Below, piece after piece: positions 43,736-51,999 of a DNA stretch of 64,000 nt. Location of the stretch: contig CP002190.1 in NCBI GenBank assembly GCA_000525675.1, positions 186,001 to 250,000 on the forward strand, written 5' to 3'. A program made the translations under genes and the position numbers. Origin of the DNA: Bdellovibrio bacteriovorus W. GTDB lineage: Bacteria; Bdellovibrionota; Bdellovibrionia; Bdellovibrionales; Bdellovibrionaceae. Numbering within the stretch: the first letter of the stretch is position 1; each line of letters opens with the position of its first letter. The notes beneath the pieces are model-generated. The model worked only from the letters and a program-made list of their open reading frames with translations, ran no database searches and was not told the DNA's origin.

Positions 43736-43753
43736 TGTTTTATCGAGGTGATT

Positions 43754-44323
43754 ATGGAAACTTTTTCTTACACGGCATTTCTAAATGGGAATCTACTAGC
43801 GCAAGGCAATTTAGAAGACGTTGTCTTAAAAATTAAAAAGCAAATGGGTAAGGCTGATCATAGTGAAGCTTTGCTCTTTAATGATTCAACTGGAAAAGTC
43901 ATTGATTTCAATTACCAAGGGTCTAAAGAAGATGTCGAAAAAAGACTTGAGGTCTATAAAACTCCGACATCGGTGTCTACGCCGGCAGGGCCAGGGCGTC
44001 CAAAGCTTGGGGTGGTCTCTAGAGAGGTCTCCTTATTGCCAAGGCATTGGGAGTGGTTGGCGGCTCAGCCTGGTGGTGCCTCTGCGACTCTGCGCTTATT
44101 GATCGAAGAAGCGCGTAAGAAAACGGAGTCTTCGGTAAGTATCAAACAACTCCAAGAGCGCACGTATCAAGTCATGTTTACTTTAGCTGGGGATCTCGAG
44201 GGCTATGAGGAGTCCGTGCGCGCGCTTTATAAAAAAGATCGCAAGAGTTTCTTAGAGCATCAGAATACGTGGCCTAGTGATGTGAAGAAATATATTCTAA
44301 AAGTGGCCCAGGGAATTTTCTAA
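43754..44323 (+). CDS. DUF2239 protein, putative ribbon-helix-helix regulator
   Basis: The 190-residue protein belongs to DUF2239, recognised by the conserved GRPKLGVVSREVSLLPRHWE and WLAAQPGGASATLR blocks. The central part reads like an AT-hook-like GRPK followed by a beta strand and two helices, the ribbon-helix-helix pattern (REVSLLPRHWEWL then ATLRLLIEEARK), so it may bind DNA and could be the factor that recognises the twin palindromes at its own promoter; this is inference. I use the ATG at 43754 with GAGGTG in front. The family function is not established as far as I know. Confidence 0.78.
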   Translation: METFSYTAFLNGNLLAQGNLEDVVLKIKKQMGKADHSEALLFNDSTGKVIDFNYQGSKEDVEKRLEVYKTPTSVSTPAGPGRPKLGVVSREVSLLPRHWEWLAAQPGGASATLRLLIEEARKKTESSVSIKQLQERTYQVMFTLAGDLEGYEESVRALYKKDRKSFLEHQNTWPSDVKKYILKVAQGIF

Positions 44324-44334
44324 TCTTACGAGTA

Positions 44335-44372
44335 GAAAGGGTGAATTAAAATAAATTTTGATTCACTCTTTC
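44335..44372 (+). terminator. Terminator-like hairpin after the DUF2239 gene
   Basis: GAAAGGGTGAAT (44335-44346) pairs with ATTCACTCTTTC (44361-44372) with one G-T wobble around an AT-rich loop. No T-run follows on the plus strand. Confidence 0.55.
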
Positions 44373-44467
44373 CCTGGGAAGTCAGATGACGTACTCAAAT
44401 TTGGCACATCGATTGTCTTTACAATGCTGAGTGGCACATGCTGCAATACGGGCTCGGAGATTTTGGA

Positions 44468-45298
44468 ATGGAAATAAAGTCAGCGCCATCTATTAATGAG
44501 TATCTAAATGTGAATCTTTACCTTGAAGATTATTATCATTTTAGAAAATCTCAACCGGAAGGCTTTTCCTACGAAAGTTGGGCCCAAGCGTTGGGTGTTT
44601 CTAGTAAATCATTTTTGCGTTTTGCAATTCTTGGTAAACGAACGATCTCTGAAGAGCTAGCTCATAAGCTCGCCCTGTTTATTGGTCTCAATGAAAAAGA
44701 GACCGAGTACTTCTACCTTCTTGTTCTCTATACTCAGGCATCTCAAGCAGAAGTAAAAAGAACCTATGAAAAAAAGCTCATTCAAACTTTGCGTGGTGAA
44801 ATTGAATGGGAGTCGGTGAGGCCTCCTGCAAACTTATTAGAAAGCCCGTTGTATTTCGAGATCCGTAACGTTTTAGTATTTGAAGGAAGTCCCAGAACTC
44901 CAGAGGGATTGGCAGATCTTTTAAGTGTCTCTGCTGAAGAAGTCATGGGCCATCTTGAGGAATTAAAAAATCAAGGCTTCGTCAAATGTGAAGACGGGAG
45001 TTGGAGCGCTTGCCAGAGTCTGATTCGCATCAACCAGGGTGGAAGCAATCAGGCGCAGCTCGCTTATCATAAAAAGAGTCTTGAAAAAGCCATCGAAGCA
45101 CAATCGCTATCTGCAGAAACGCGGCACTATCTAAGTCTTTCTCTTCCAGTGACGGAGGAAGAGTATAAAGACTGTATCCATGAAGTAGATCAACTTTTTA
45201 ATAGTCTCTATGGCAAATACGCCAAAGACAATGTTAAGGGCAGTCGCTTTTATCAGATGAATTTTAATTTGATTCCGTGGACGAAAAAAGTCGAGTAG
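44468..45298 (+). CDS. TIGR02147/DUF4423-type regulator
   Basis: This 276-residue protein follows the TIGR02147 pattern known mainly from Bdellovibrio and Fibrobacter: an N-terminal helix-turn-helix-like part (YLEDYYHFRKSQP, SYESWAQALGVSSKSFLRFAILGKR, then LFIGLNEKETEYFYLLVLY) and a C-terminal winged-helix half (PEGLADLLSVSAEEVMGHLEELKNQGFV). It is taken to be a transcription regulator, target unknown. I use the ATG at 44468, eight bases after GGAG. The repeated TGGCACAT motif in its upstream region is described separately. Confidence 0.8.
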   Translation: MEIKSAPSINEYLNVNLYLEDYYHFRKSQPEGFSYESWAQALGVSSKSFLRFAILGKRTISEELAHKLALFIGLNEKETEYFYLLVLYTQASQAEVKRTYEKKLIQTLRGEIEWESVRPPANLLESPLYFEIRNVLVFEGSPRTPEGLADLLSVSAEEVMGHLEELKNQGFVKCEDGSWSACQSLIRINQGGSNQAQLAYHKKSLEKAIEAQSLSAETRHYLSLSLPVTEEEYKDCIHEVDQLFNSLYGKYAKDNVKGSRFYQMNFNLIPWTKKVE

Positions 45299-45340
45299 TC
45301 GATTTCTCTTAATTCATATCTAAAAACTAAAAGTATCATT

Positions 45341-45376
45341 TTTTGAAAAGGTAGCCAGTTGCCATCTTTGGCTACC
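45341..45376 (-). terminator. Terminator of the 45391 gene
   Basis: On the minus strand GGTAGCCA (45376-45369) pairs with TGGCTACC (45357-45350), followed by TTTTC and further A/T-rich sequence. It also lies after the convergent TIGR02147 gene. Confidence 0.65.
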
Positions 45377-45390
45377 CTTTGGGAAATTCA

Positions 45391-45852
45391 TTACTTAAGC
45401 ACGTATCTAAGAATAGAGACCTGAGGGCGTGAGTGGCAAGTATCTGGGGTGTAGGATTGTTCGATAGTAATTTCTAGGAATGAAATATCAACGATTCCGT
45501 CATTGTCAGAGATGCCAGAAATTTTTAAAACCGATTCCTGGGCAGCTCCACACATCGCGTCTGTTTGCTTTTCTAGAATAGCTGATGAGCGAAAGCGGTA
45601 TCCATTTTCATTGCGTCGAGCAAGATAGTTCAGTGAAAGGTCTTTATAGAGATAGGGCATAAAGTAGCTATAGATAGAGATGCTACTGTTTTCTAGATTT
45701 AAAGAGGCTTCTTCGAGGCAAATTTCCGAAGGGGCACTGTTTGTGCTGACGGAATCAAGTTCATAACAAACTTGTGCAGCGATATGCTCCTCGGGTCCGG
45801 CAAAGGCATTGAGACTTAAGATAGAAAGAAGTGTAATAAGAACAGTTTTCAT
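45391..45852 (-). CDS. Small exported protein, unknown
   Basis: A signal peptide (ITLLSILSLNAFA-G) precedes about 135 residues that contain four cysteines (AQVCYELD, SEICLEEA, DAMCGAA and PDTCHSRP), likely two disulfides. The body appears beta-rich. No family is recognised. A GGAGATTTC ribosome binding site precedes the ATG. It is a single-gene unit with its own terminator. Confidence 0.6.
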   Translation of the reverse strand: MKTVLITLLSILSLNAFAGPEEHIAAQVCYELDSVSTNSAPSEICLEEASLNLENSSISIYSYFMPYLYKDLSLNYLARRNENGYRFRSSAILEKQTDAMCGAAQESVLKISGISDNDGIVDISFLEITIEQSYTPDTCHSRPQVSILRYVLK

Positions 45853-45958
45853 GAAATCTCCTTAAGATTTTCTAAGTGCGCCATATGTAGCACGCCTAAT
45901 CCTTGAAAGTGTTCAGGATTCTGTCAGTATTCTGTAAAGATAAGAAAATTTCGGGAAT

Positions 45959-47308
45959 TTGGACGTGCTTAAAATCTCAAGAGTTCTACATGCAGGTTAT
46001 CTATTTGAAAGTGCAGAAGCAAAGGTGCTCTTTGACCCTCTGTTTGAAAATCCCTTCAGTGTGAACTGCTATTCTTTCCCTGCAATTTCTTTTGATTACG
46101 AAAGCATTCGCTCTTTGTCGTTAGATGCCATCTTCATATCTCATTTTCATGATGATCACTTTTCAATGGAGAGTTTGAAGTATCTTAATCGGGAAACGCC
46201 GATCTATATGTTTACGGTTTTTCCAGAGCTCTTAGAACTTTTAAAAGAATTGGGTTTTGCCAAAGTTTATGCGCTCTCCTTAAACGCCGGTGTTCACATC
46301 AAAGATATAAAAGTCACTCCACGTCGAGCCTTAGACGAAGATGTCGACAGTTTGTTTCAGATTCAATCTCAAGGGCTGAATATTTTAAACGTCGTTGATT
46401 CATGGATTGATGATGAGACCTTAGAGCTTCTTAAGAATGAATCCCCTTGGGACTTGATCATGTGGCCTTTTCAAACGATGAGAGAATTGGAAGTGATTGC
46501 TCCGACTCGGCATTTGAGCAAGCCTGCCGAGATACCTCTTGAGTGGAAAGAGCAATTAGAATCGTTAAAACCACGAAGTCTTATTCCGAGCTCTTGCCAA
46601 TTTAAAATGGAGCCGTGGTCTTGGTACAATCAATACTTCTTTCCGATTTCCTACGCATTCTTTCAAAAAGAGATCTCACAGATTTTGCCCACCACAAATA
46701 TCTTCCGCCTCAACCCCGGAGAGTCTGTGTTTTTAGATCCCTCTGGAGTAAGTCCCGCTGAGCGTTTGTCTTGGGTGAGGGCGGAGGAAGATCCAAACGC
46801 TGATTGTAGCTTTGATTTAACAAGGCCCATTCCTTCCACATCAGAAATTGCGAAAAATTTTCCGGTGCTAGAGACCGAGCGCCAGAGAGTTCTAAAATTT
46901 TGCAAAGAAGAACTTTCGAAAGCTTATGAAAAGTTAAAGGACGATGCTCACGACTATTTTTTCCAAGAGGGAGTTTGGGAGCTCAATATTTTTGAGCCCG
47001 GATGTGAACACAGATTTCTCTTTCGTTATATAGAGGGTTCTATTTTTGCTTGTGAAGATGACCTTGCCCCTATTTTTTGGAAAACAGAAATCCCTCTTAA
47101 AAAACTATATGGGGCTCTGGAATCCGGTGAAAGTCTTTCATCGCTTTATATCCGCATCAATGCTCAGCCGTTTTTGGAAAAATATGAGAAAAGGCTCGTG
47201 AATGTGGAGATCACTGAAGATCCTCTTTTGCGAGTTCTCTATCAGAAATCATTGGGGAGTTATCAAAAGGCGCAACTAGAGAGAATCAAGCTCTCGCAGG
47301 GGTGTTAA
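45959..47308 (+). CDS. Metallo-beta-lactamase-fold protein (UlaG-like)
   Basis: The N-terminal 250 residues are a metallo-beta-lactamase fold: HAGYLFESAEAKVLFDPLFE and the metal motif ISHFHDDHFSMESL (HxHxDH) near residue 60, in a form close to UlaG-like or CMP-sialic-acid-hydroxylase-like proteins. The C-terminal 200 residues have no recognised domain. It probably binds two metals and hydrolyses or oxidises a small substrate, but which is unknown. The start is TTG at 45959 or GTG at 45965; neither has a strong ribosome binding site. It sits between two regulator genes, with the second 68 bases downstream. Confidence 0.72.
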   Translation: MDVLKISRVLHAGYLFESAEAKVLFDPLFENPFSVNCYSFPAISFDYESIRSLSLDAIFISHFHDDHFSMESLKYLNRETPIYMFTVFPELLELLKELGFAKVYALSLNAGVHIKDIKVTPRRALDEDVDSLFQIQSQGLNILNVVDSWIDDETLELLKNESPWDLIMWPFQTMRELEVIAPTRHLSKPAEIPLEWKEQLESLKPRSLIPSSCQFKMEPWSWYNQYFFPISYAFFQKEISQILPTTNIFRLNPGESVFLDPSGVSPAERLSWVRAEEDPNADCSFDLTRPIPSTSEIAKNFPVLETERQRVLKFCKEELSKAYEKLKDDAHDYFFQEGVWELNIFEPGCEHRFLFRYIEGSIFACEDDLAPIFWKTEIPLKKLYGALESGESLSSLYIRINAQPFLEKYEKRLVNVEITEDPLLRVLYQKSLGSYQKAQLERIKLSQGC

Positions 47309-47376
47309 GTTTTATATGGCGCCACAGAGAAATTAAAAAAATTGTGCGTGCCTCCAAACCCCTTTAGGATGCGCTC

Positions 47377-48384
47377 ATGGGAAACGTTAACTTTCAAAAT
47401 GTAACTTCTTTGTTTATAAAAACCATTCGTGGAGAGCAATCTCAAGACTCTCTCAGTCACGACCTAGAGGCTAATTTTAATATTGTAGGTCGCTGGGAGA
47501 CGGGACAAAGGGGCTTCTATTGGGAAGATTTTTTATCTTTAGCGGATCTTAAAAATTGGCAGCTTGCTCAAGCTCTTGAAGACGTGACGCACTTTAAATT
47601 TTTAGCAAGACCCAGTGGTGGAGAAGTTCTCTCAGAAATTATTCTTCCATCTTCTCGTGAGTTGTTAAAGTCGCATTTTTCCTCTCAAAAAATGAGTCGA
47701 CTCATGACGGACCAATCAAAGCTTCTTTTCAATGATTTCCTACTTATTATCGAAGTTCTTTATGGAAGATCTCAGCGTTTTTTGAACTTCTTTATGCCCA
47801 AAGGGGTGATTGGTCAGTTTGATCCTCTGTACTCTCAGACGGATAATTATGGTGATTTTCTTGCCAACGACCCACGTATCTCGCTGCTAAGCATGGTGCT
47901 GACGCTGAAGGCCTACAAGGATTTGCCTTCGCACTCAGATGAGTTTGTGGCCGGAGTGATGAATATGCCCGTGGAAGAAGTGAAAGCAAAGTTAGGCTTA
48001 CTCAGTCAAACAGGAGCCATTGTGATGGAGGGCACGCACTACAGGACAAACTCGGCTTTTGTGGACACAGGTGCAAGCAATAAAAAAAGTTCTGCTTCTA
48101 TTGTGGACTATTGGCGCCAGCAGATTTGTGAATACACAGAGTCTGGAAAGGGGCGCTCTGATCTTGTGTCTGCATATTTACTTTATGAGACCAGTCCCGA
48201 ATTGGAAGAAAAAGTTTTTGAACTTTGTCGAAACTTCTATATGGATGTGAAAAATCTACTCACAGAATATGAGGGCAAGAACGATAAAAGCAATATGCGT
48301 TTTATGCTTATTGATTTGTTTTATCCGCTGGGAAGCGTTTTAAAAGCCACTGGCAAGGAAAAGACGGTTTTTGATAAAATTTAA
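47377..48384 (+). CDS. TIGR02147-related regulator (tentative)
   Basis: The 335-residue protein has an N-terminal helical part (SLADLKNWQLAQALEDV) that could be a helix-turn-helix and a middle part (PVEEVKAKLGLLSQTGAIVMEG) like the winged-helix half of TIGR02147 proteins, with the same order as the gene at 44468 but low similarity. The last 100 residues are helical. A role in regulating the adjacent metallo-hydrolase is possible but not shown. It could also be a non-DNA-binding relative. Confidence 0.6.
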   Translation: MGNVNFQNVTSLFIKTIRGEQSQDSLSHDLEANFNIVGRWETGQRGFYWEDFLSLADLKNWQLAQALEDVTHFKFLARPSGGEVLSEIILPSSRELLKSHFSSQKMSRLMTDQSKLLFNDFLLIIEVLYGRSQRFLNFFMPKGVIGQFDPLYSQTDNYGDFLANDPRISLLSMVLTLKAYKDLPSHSDEFVAGVMNMPVEEVKAKLGLLSQTGAIVMEGTHYRTNSAFVDTGASNKKSSASIVDYWRQQICEYTESGKGRSDLVSAYLLYETSPELEEKVFELCRNFYMDVKNLLTEYEGKNDKSNMRFMLIDLFYPLGSVLKATGKEKTVFDKI

Positions 48385-48458
48385 ATCAAATTCAGGCTTG
48401 TGAGCGATTGGCTGTGGCGAATATAAAGGCACTTCCCATTTAAATAAAGGAAGTTTTA

Positions 48459-49073
48459 ATGAAAGCTTTATTTTTTGTACTTAGCCTTCTAGTAGGTTCT
48501 TCAGTTTATGCCGCTGACATGACTTGTGCGATCGGCGTTTACAATGCTCAGAATATCATTGATGAAGATAATGATGCCGCATTTTCTACTGTGGTAGTTC
48601 CTTTAAGTGCTGAGGGTGGCGAAGTCGAAGCTAGAATCAACGGTGAAAAAGTATTAGTGAATCTTATGAAAAGAGATCACGCCGATGTTTACGATGTCTA
48701 TATTTCTTTAATGACTCCTGAGGCAGATCTAAATCCTCGCCAAAGTTTTATCGCAGTTTTAACAGATTTTCTTATCAATGATGGACCTGCCCGTAGGAAT
48801 AGTTTGGATTTGAATCCAGGTCAGGGTCATATTCGTTATTCTTATATGAAGAGTGATAATGGTTTTGTTGTTTTGACTCCAAAAGCGGTTCAAGCTTTAA
48901 AGACGGCGGGAGTTTGGGGGAAATATCCTTTGCACACTTCTGTTCTACACATTGGTTCTTCGGCTGTGACTGATGCTTTTGAACACATTGTAAAGCTGAC
49001 AGAGAAGAAAGTTCTAAAGCCTACGGACGTTGTAGCTCTTTCAAATATTTTAAGCTGCACAAAATCTAAATAG
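48459..49073 (+). CDS. Exported protein, unknown
   Basis: A signal peptide (FFVLSLLVGSSVYA-A) precedes 186 residues without known motifs. Two cysteines, near the start (MTCAIG) and at the end (ILSCTKS), could bridge the ends. Predicted structure is mixed with beta strands (VVVPLSAEGGEVEARI). The AAGGAAG ribosome binding site is good, and a strong terminator follows, so this is a stand-alone transcript. Confidence 0.62.
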   Translation: MKALFFVLSLLVGSSVYAADMTCAIGVYNAQNIIDEDNDAAFSTVVVPLSAEGGEVEARINGEKVLVNLMKRDHADVYDVYISLMTPEADLNPRQSFIAVLTDFLINDGPARRNSLDLNPGQGHIRYSYMKSDNGFVVLTPKAVQALKTAGVWGKYPLHTSVLHIGSSAVTDAFEHIVKLTEKKVLKPTDVVALSNILSCTKSK

Positions 49074-49102
49074 TTTTAAATATTTCAGTCTAAATATTTT
49101 CT

Positions 49103-49135
49103 AAGGCCAGAGAATTTTTCTCTGGCCTTTTTTAT
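49103..49135 (+). terminator. Strong terminator after the 48459 gene
   Basis: AAGGCCAGAGAA (49103-49114) pairs with TTCTCTGGCCTT (49118-49129) around a three-base loop and is followed by T bases. Confidence 0.92.
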
Positions 49136-49251
49136 TTATTCTAGACAGTTTCACCTGAATTTCTCATGAAGGTTGGCGTCTTCGCCTATTGATGATTATA
49201 ATATTTCATGAAGGCCTTTTGTATTGAGGCCCATTGATGGAGGTTCCTCTG

Positions 49252-49686
49252 ATGACAGCACAAGAGCTGCAAGAAAAACTTCACCGTGAAATTCCTTTGA
49301 GTCGTTTTATGCAAGTTCAAGTGGTGAAACTTGATGAGGCTGGTGTAGAGCTAGAGTGTGCCTTAGAACCCAATCACAATCACCTAGGCACGGCCTTTGG
49401 CGGCTCTTTGAGTTGCTTGATGATCTTAGCAGCCTATTGCCAAATCTTCCGTCTGATTGATTCTTCGGGGCATGTGGTGATTAAGTCAGGGGAGTTAAAT
49501 TATAAGATCCCTGTGAATCAAAAGCTTCGCGCCGTTTGTCCACCACCTTCTCTTGAGGAGATTCAAAACTTCACCGAAGCCTATCGCAAAAAAGGCAAAG
49601 CAAGGCTCACTCTTGAAAGTTCTATCGTGTTAGATGACGGCAGGGTCGCATGTACATTGCAGTCAGAGTTTGTGGGGATTACTTAA
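49252..49686 (+). CDS. YiiD-type thioesterase-like protein
   Basis: The protein has a hot-dog fold of the YiiD C-terminal (thioesterase-like) family: PLSRFMQVQVVKLDEAGVEL, then NHNHLGTAFGGSLSCLMILAAY for the active-site helix, and GELNYKIPV for the strand after it. Such proteins hydrolyse acyl-CoA or acyl-carrier thioesters; the substrate is unknown. I use the ATG at 49252 with GGAGG nine bases before it; upstream TTG and ATG codons at 49234 and 49237 overlap the binding site. Confidence 0.75.
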   Translation: MTAQELQEKLHREIPLSRFMQVQVVKLDEAGVELECALEPNHNHLGTAFGGSLSCLMILAAYCQIFRLIDSSGHVVIKSGELNYKIPVNQKLRAVCPPPSLEEIQNFTEAYRKKGKARLTLESSIVLDDGRVACTLQSEFVGIT

Positions 49687-49697
49687 TATAAACAGCA

Positions 49698-50185
49698 TCA
49701 TCGCAAAGAGCCATTCTCAGTATAGGCCTTATTCATTTGCTGGAGGATGTCTTGAGCAAGAATTTGCTCGGAATAAGTCGAAGTGTAAATAAAGCTTTGA
49801 GTGATTCCGAAAGTGGCTTGAATACTATAAATAAAGTCATCTACTTTATGCAGCGACCTACAGTCGCATTGCTTTTGAATCTAGATGAAAAATAATTAAT
49901 GGACTGAGTTTGACCAGAAAAAACTCCGAAGACACCTTCAAATAGAGGATGAGACGTTGAAGACCAACTTAACTCGTCATTCAGATCTGAAATGACTTCT
50001 CTGATGCCATGTTTTTCTGCAATGGTGAAATCACTTTCGTTTGTTCCGAATTCTTCGAGCAAAGATGTTTTCATTTCCTGAGATAGTGACTGACTGGCTC
50101 TGTCTGAGAGGGATATCCTGACGGAAGCTTCATCCCTAATTGTTGACAGTGCTTCTAAAGCATTAAAGCCAGGCTTAAACTTCAT
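49698..50185 (-). pseudogene. Small gene with apparent frameshift
   Basis: From the ATG at 50185 (AAGGAT upstream), a frame runs to a stop at 49841 and gives 114 residues ending RFKSNATVGRCIK. In the next frame, from about 49855, an open stretch continues for about 50 residues (SLHKVDDFIYSIQATFGITQ and QILAQDILQQMNKAYTENG) to a TGA at 49698. The two parts join naturally with a one-base shift near the GCGAC-loop-GTCGC hairpin. So the original protein was probably about 160 residues and is now broken, or the sequence has an indel. I recognise no domain. Confidence 0.5.
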
Positions 50186-50506
50186 GTATTTAATAAATCC
50201 TTATTGGTTTGATGGGTAATTTCATATCGGTCATTCTTGAATTATCTATCTAAGGCCTTTGATCGGACGAAAACTCTTCGTTAATCTAGATTTTCAAAAG
50301 ATGGTTTCCATGGAATCTAGTTTTTATTTATAGTAAATATACTATTGTTTTTCTTAAAAGCATGCTGAGAATTGTGACGATCATCATAAGTTTAGTAAAT
50401 TCAGCATGTTAGAGTCTTAGTTATAATTTACTGGACAGTTCCCAATTTGGGAACTACTATGTAGTTATATTTTGGGAACTATAATGTAGATGAGGTACGT
50501 TCAGCC
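50186..50506. other. Intergenic region at the left edge of the accessory island
   Basis: This 321-base AT-rich gap separates the broken gene from the toxin gene. It holds an inverted repeat (CATGCTGA at 50361-50368 and TCAGCATG at 50401-50408), a TATAAT (50422-50427) and the operator region at 50437-50485. No integrase fragment or direct repeat of tRNA sequence was seen in it. Confidence 0.6.
50422..50485 (+). promoter_or_regulatory. Promoter and operators of the higB-like operon
   Basis: A perfect palindrome AGTTCCCAATTTGGGAACT lies at 50437-50455, and a degenerate second copy with an intact right half (TTTTGGGAACT) ends at 50480. A TATAAT occurs on each side (50422-50427 and 50480-50485). 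Such paired operators near the start suit autoregulation by the XRE protein encoded in the operon, as is usual in toxin-antitoxin loci. Confidence 0.7.
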
Positions 50507-50794
50507 ATGATTCTTACGGGAAGAGAGGTGCTAACTGACTTTACTAATAAGCACGCCATCACCCGTGAATGGATTGAAAATTGGATTGCTGATGTAGAAG
50601 GTAGCACGTGGAAAACTCCACAGGATATTAAGGCAAAGTATAGCTCAGCTAGCTTTGTAAAAAAAGTTGTGATCTTCAACGTGAAGGGTAACAGCTTTAG
50701 GCTTGAGGTTATGGTTTCTTATAACATTGGTGTTGTGAAAACAGTATGGGCTGGGACTCATGCTGAGTATGATGAAAGAAATAAGACAAGGTGA
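50507..50794 (+). CDS. HigB-family toxin (mRNA interferase-like)
   Basis: The 95-residue protein matches the HigB_toxin family: VLTDFTNKHAITREWIENWIADV, then STWKTPQDIKAKYSSASFV, VVIFNVKGNSFRLEVMVSY and the characteristic GTHAEYD near the end. Family members cut mRNA at the ribosome, and are held in check by an antitoxin. Here the next gene, seven bases on, encodes an XRE-type DNA-binding protein fused to a peptidase, which takes the antitoxin's place. The ATG has no clear ribosome binding site except GAGG 14 bases before. Confidence 0.85.
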   Translation: MILTGREVLTDFTNKHAITREWIENWIADVEGSTWKTPQDIKAKYSSASFVKKVVIFNVKGNSFRLEVMVSYNIGVVKTVWAGTHAEYDERNKTR

Positions 50795-50800
50795 TTTGTA

Positions 50801-51997
50801 ATGAGCTTCAATACTATATCTGAAAAAGAATACAGATCTTTTTTGCAAGAGATTGCTGAGCTTATTGAGCTAGATCCTCTTAATGATTCTAAAGAGGGCG
50901 AGCGACTTAAGCTTATTTCTATGGCCGTCCAGTCATACGAAAAGAATAAATTCTTTTTTGCAAAGCCATCCCCTATTGATGCGATAAAATTTAGAATGAC
51001 TGAAATGGGGTTAAGCCAAACGGATTTAATTCCATACTTGGGTGGGAAGAATAGAGTCTCCGAAGTTTTGTCCAAGAAACGTTCCCTAACTTTGCCAATG
51101 GTAAAAGCCTTAAATAAGTACCTGGAAATACCATTGGATATTCTTATTCAAGAAGAGAAGGCAAAAGACGTTAAATTTACGCCAGAGTCATTTGTATTTG
51201 ATGAAGCGGTCGTTAAGGAGATTCAAAAAAAGGGATGGATAGAAAAGAAGCCAGTAGATTTTGATAACATTAAGGGCTTCATTGATTCCTTTTTGAGTCC
51301 GATAGGCGGTCTTACTCCAAGCAATGTTCTTTTTCGAAGAGCCCCTCATGCGAATATTAGAGGTGTGAATCAAACCTCTACTTTTTTATGGGCATCAAAA
51401 GTACTTTTAGATAGCAAGAAAATTGAGTCGTCCACATTTAGTCAAACTGCTATAGATAATGATTTTTTGAAAGGAATAGCTCGGTTAAGTTACTTTAAGG
51501 ATGGTCCACTGCTTGCCCGCGAAGAGTTGCTAAAGAACGGAATCAAGCTTGTTATAGTTCCTCATTTAACTTCTACCTACATTGATGGAGGAACGATATC
51601 CGATGAAAATGGAAACCCAGTGGTCGGCCTTTCCCTTCGGTATGATCGCTTGGACAGTTTTTGGCATACTTTAATGCACGAATTGGTTCACATTCAAAAG
51701 CATTTAAAAGTTCTAGTCGGTCCATTTCTGGATGATTTGGACGTTGAAGATCCATCAGACCCAATAGAACGAGAGGCTGACCAGATAGCGCGTGAAATTT
51801 TTATTCCTAAATCGGTCTGGAGATCCTCTGATGCTCTTCATTTTAGAACTCAAGAGTCGATTTTGCTGCTTGCGAAGGAACTGCATATTAGCCCGGCTGT
51901 AATTGCGGGGAGAATTAGATTTGAAACAAAAAAGTATAATTTATTTTCAGATCTTTTAGGAGCCAACACTTTACGTAAGATTTTTGGAGCTGCATAA
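50801..51997 (+). CDS. XRE antitoxin fused to ImmA/IrrE-type metallopeptidase
   Basis: The protein joins two known parts. Residues about 35-115 are HigA-like, with a helix-turn-helix (FRMTEMGLSQTDLIPYLGG and RVSEVLSKKRSLTLPMVKAL). Residues about 235-395 are an ImmA/IrrE-type zinc peptidase with H293-ELV-H297 in FWHTLMHELVHIQKH and likely third ligand Glu325 (EREADQIAREIFIP). In related systems such proteins sense a signal and cleave a repressor; here both functions would sit in one chain, possibly relieving the toxin or self-cleaving. A ribosome binding site (AAGGTG) overlaps the toxin end. It is 398 residues long. Confidence 0.85.
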   Translation: MSFNTISEKEYRSFLQEIAELIELDPLNDSKEGERLKLISMAVQSYEKNKFFFAKPSPIDAIKFRMTEMGLSQTDLIPYLGGKNRVSEVLSKKRSLTLPMVKALNKYLEIPLDILIQEEKAKDVKFTPESFVFDEAVVKEIQKKGWIEKKPVDFDNIKGFIDSFLSPIGGLTPSNVLFRRAPHANIRGVNQTSTFLWASKVLLDSKKIESSTFSQTAIDNDFLKGIARLSYFKDGPLLAREELLKNGIKLVIVPHLTSTYIDGGTISDENGNPVVGLSLRYDRLDSFWHTLMHELVHIQKHLKVLVGPFLDDLDVEDPSDPIEREADQIAREIFIPKSVWRSSDALHFRTQESILLLAKELHISPAVIAGRIRFETKKYNLFSDLLGANTLRKIFGAA

Positions 51998-51999
51998 GG

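Noticed and set aside
44402-44417. Sigma-54 promoter (TGGCAC then TTGT)
   Set aside because: The second element has GT instead of the nearly invariant GC, so I treat the motif only as a direct repeat.
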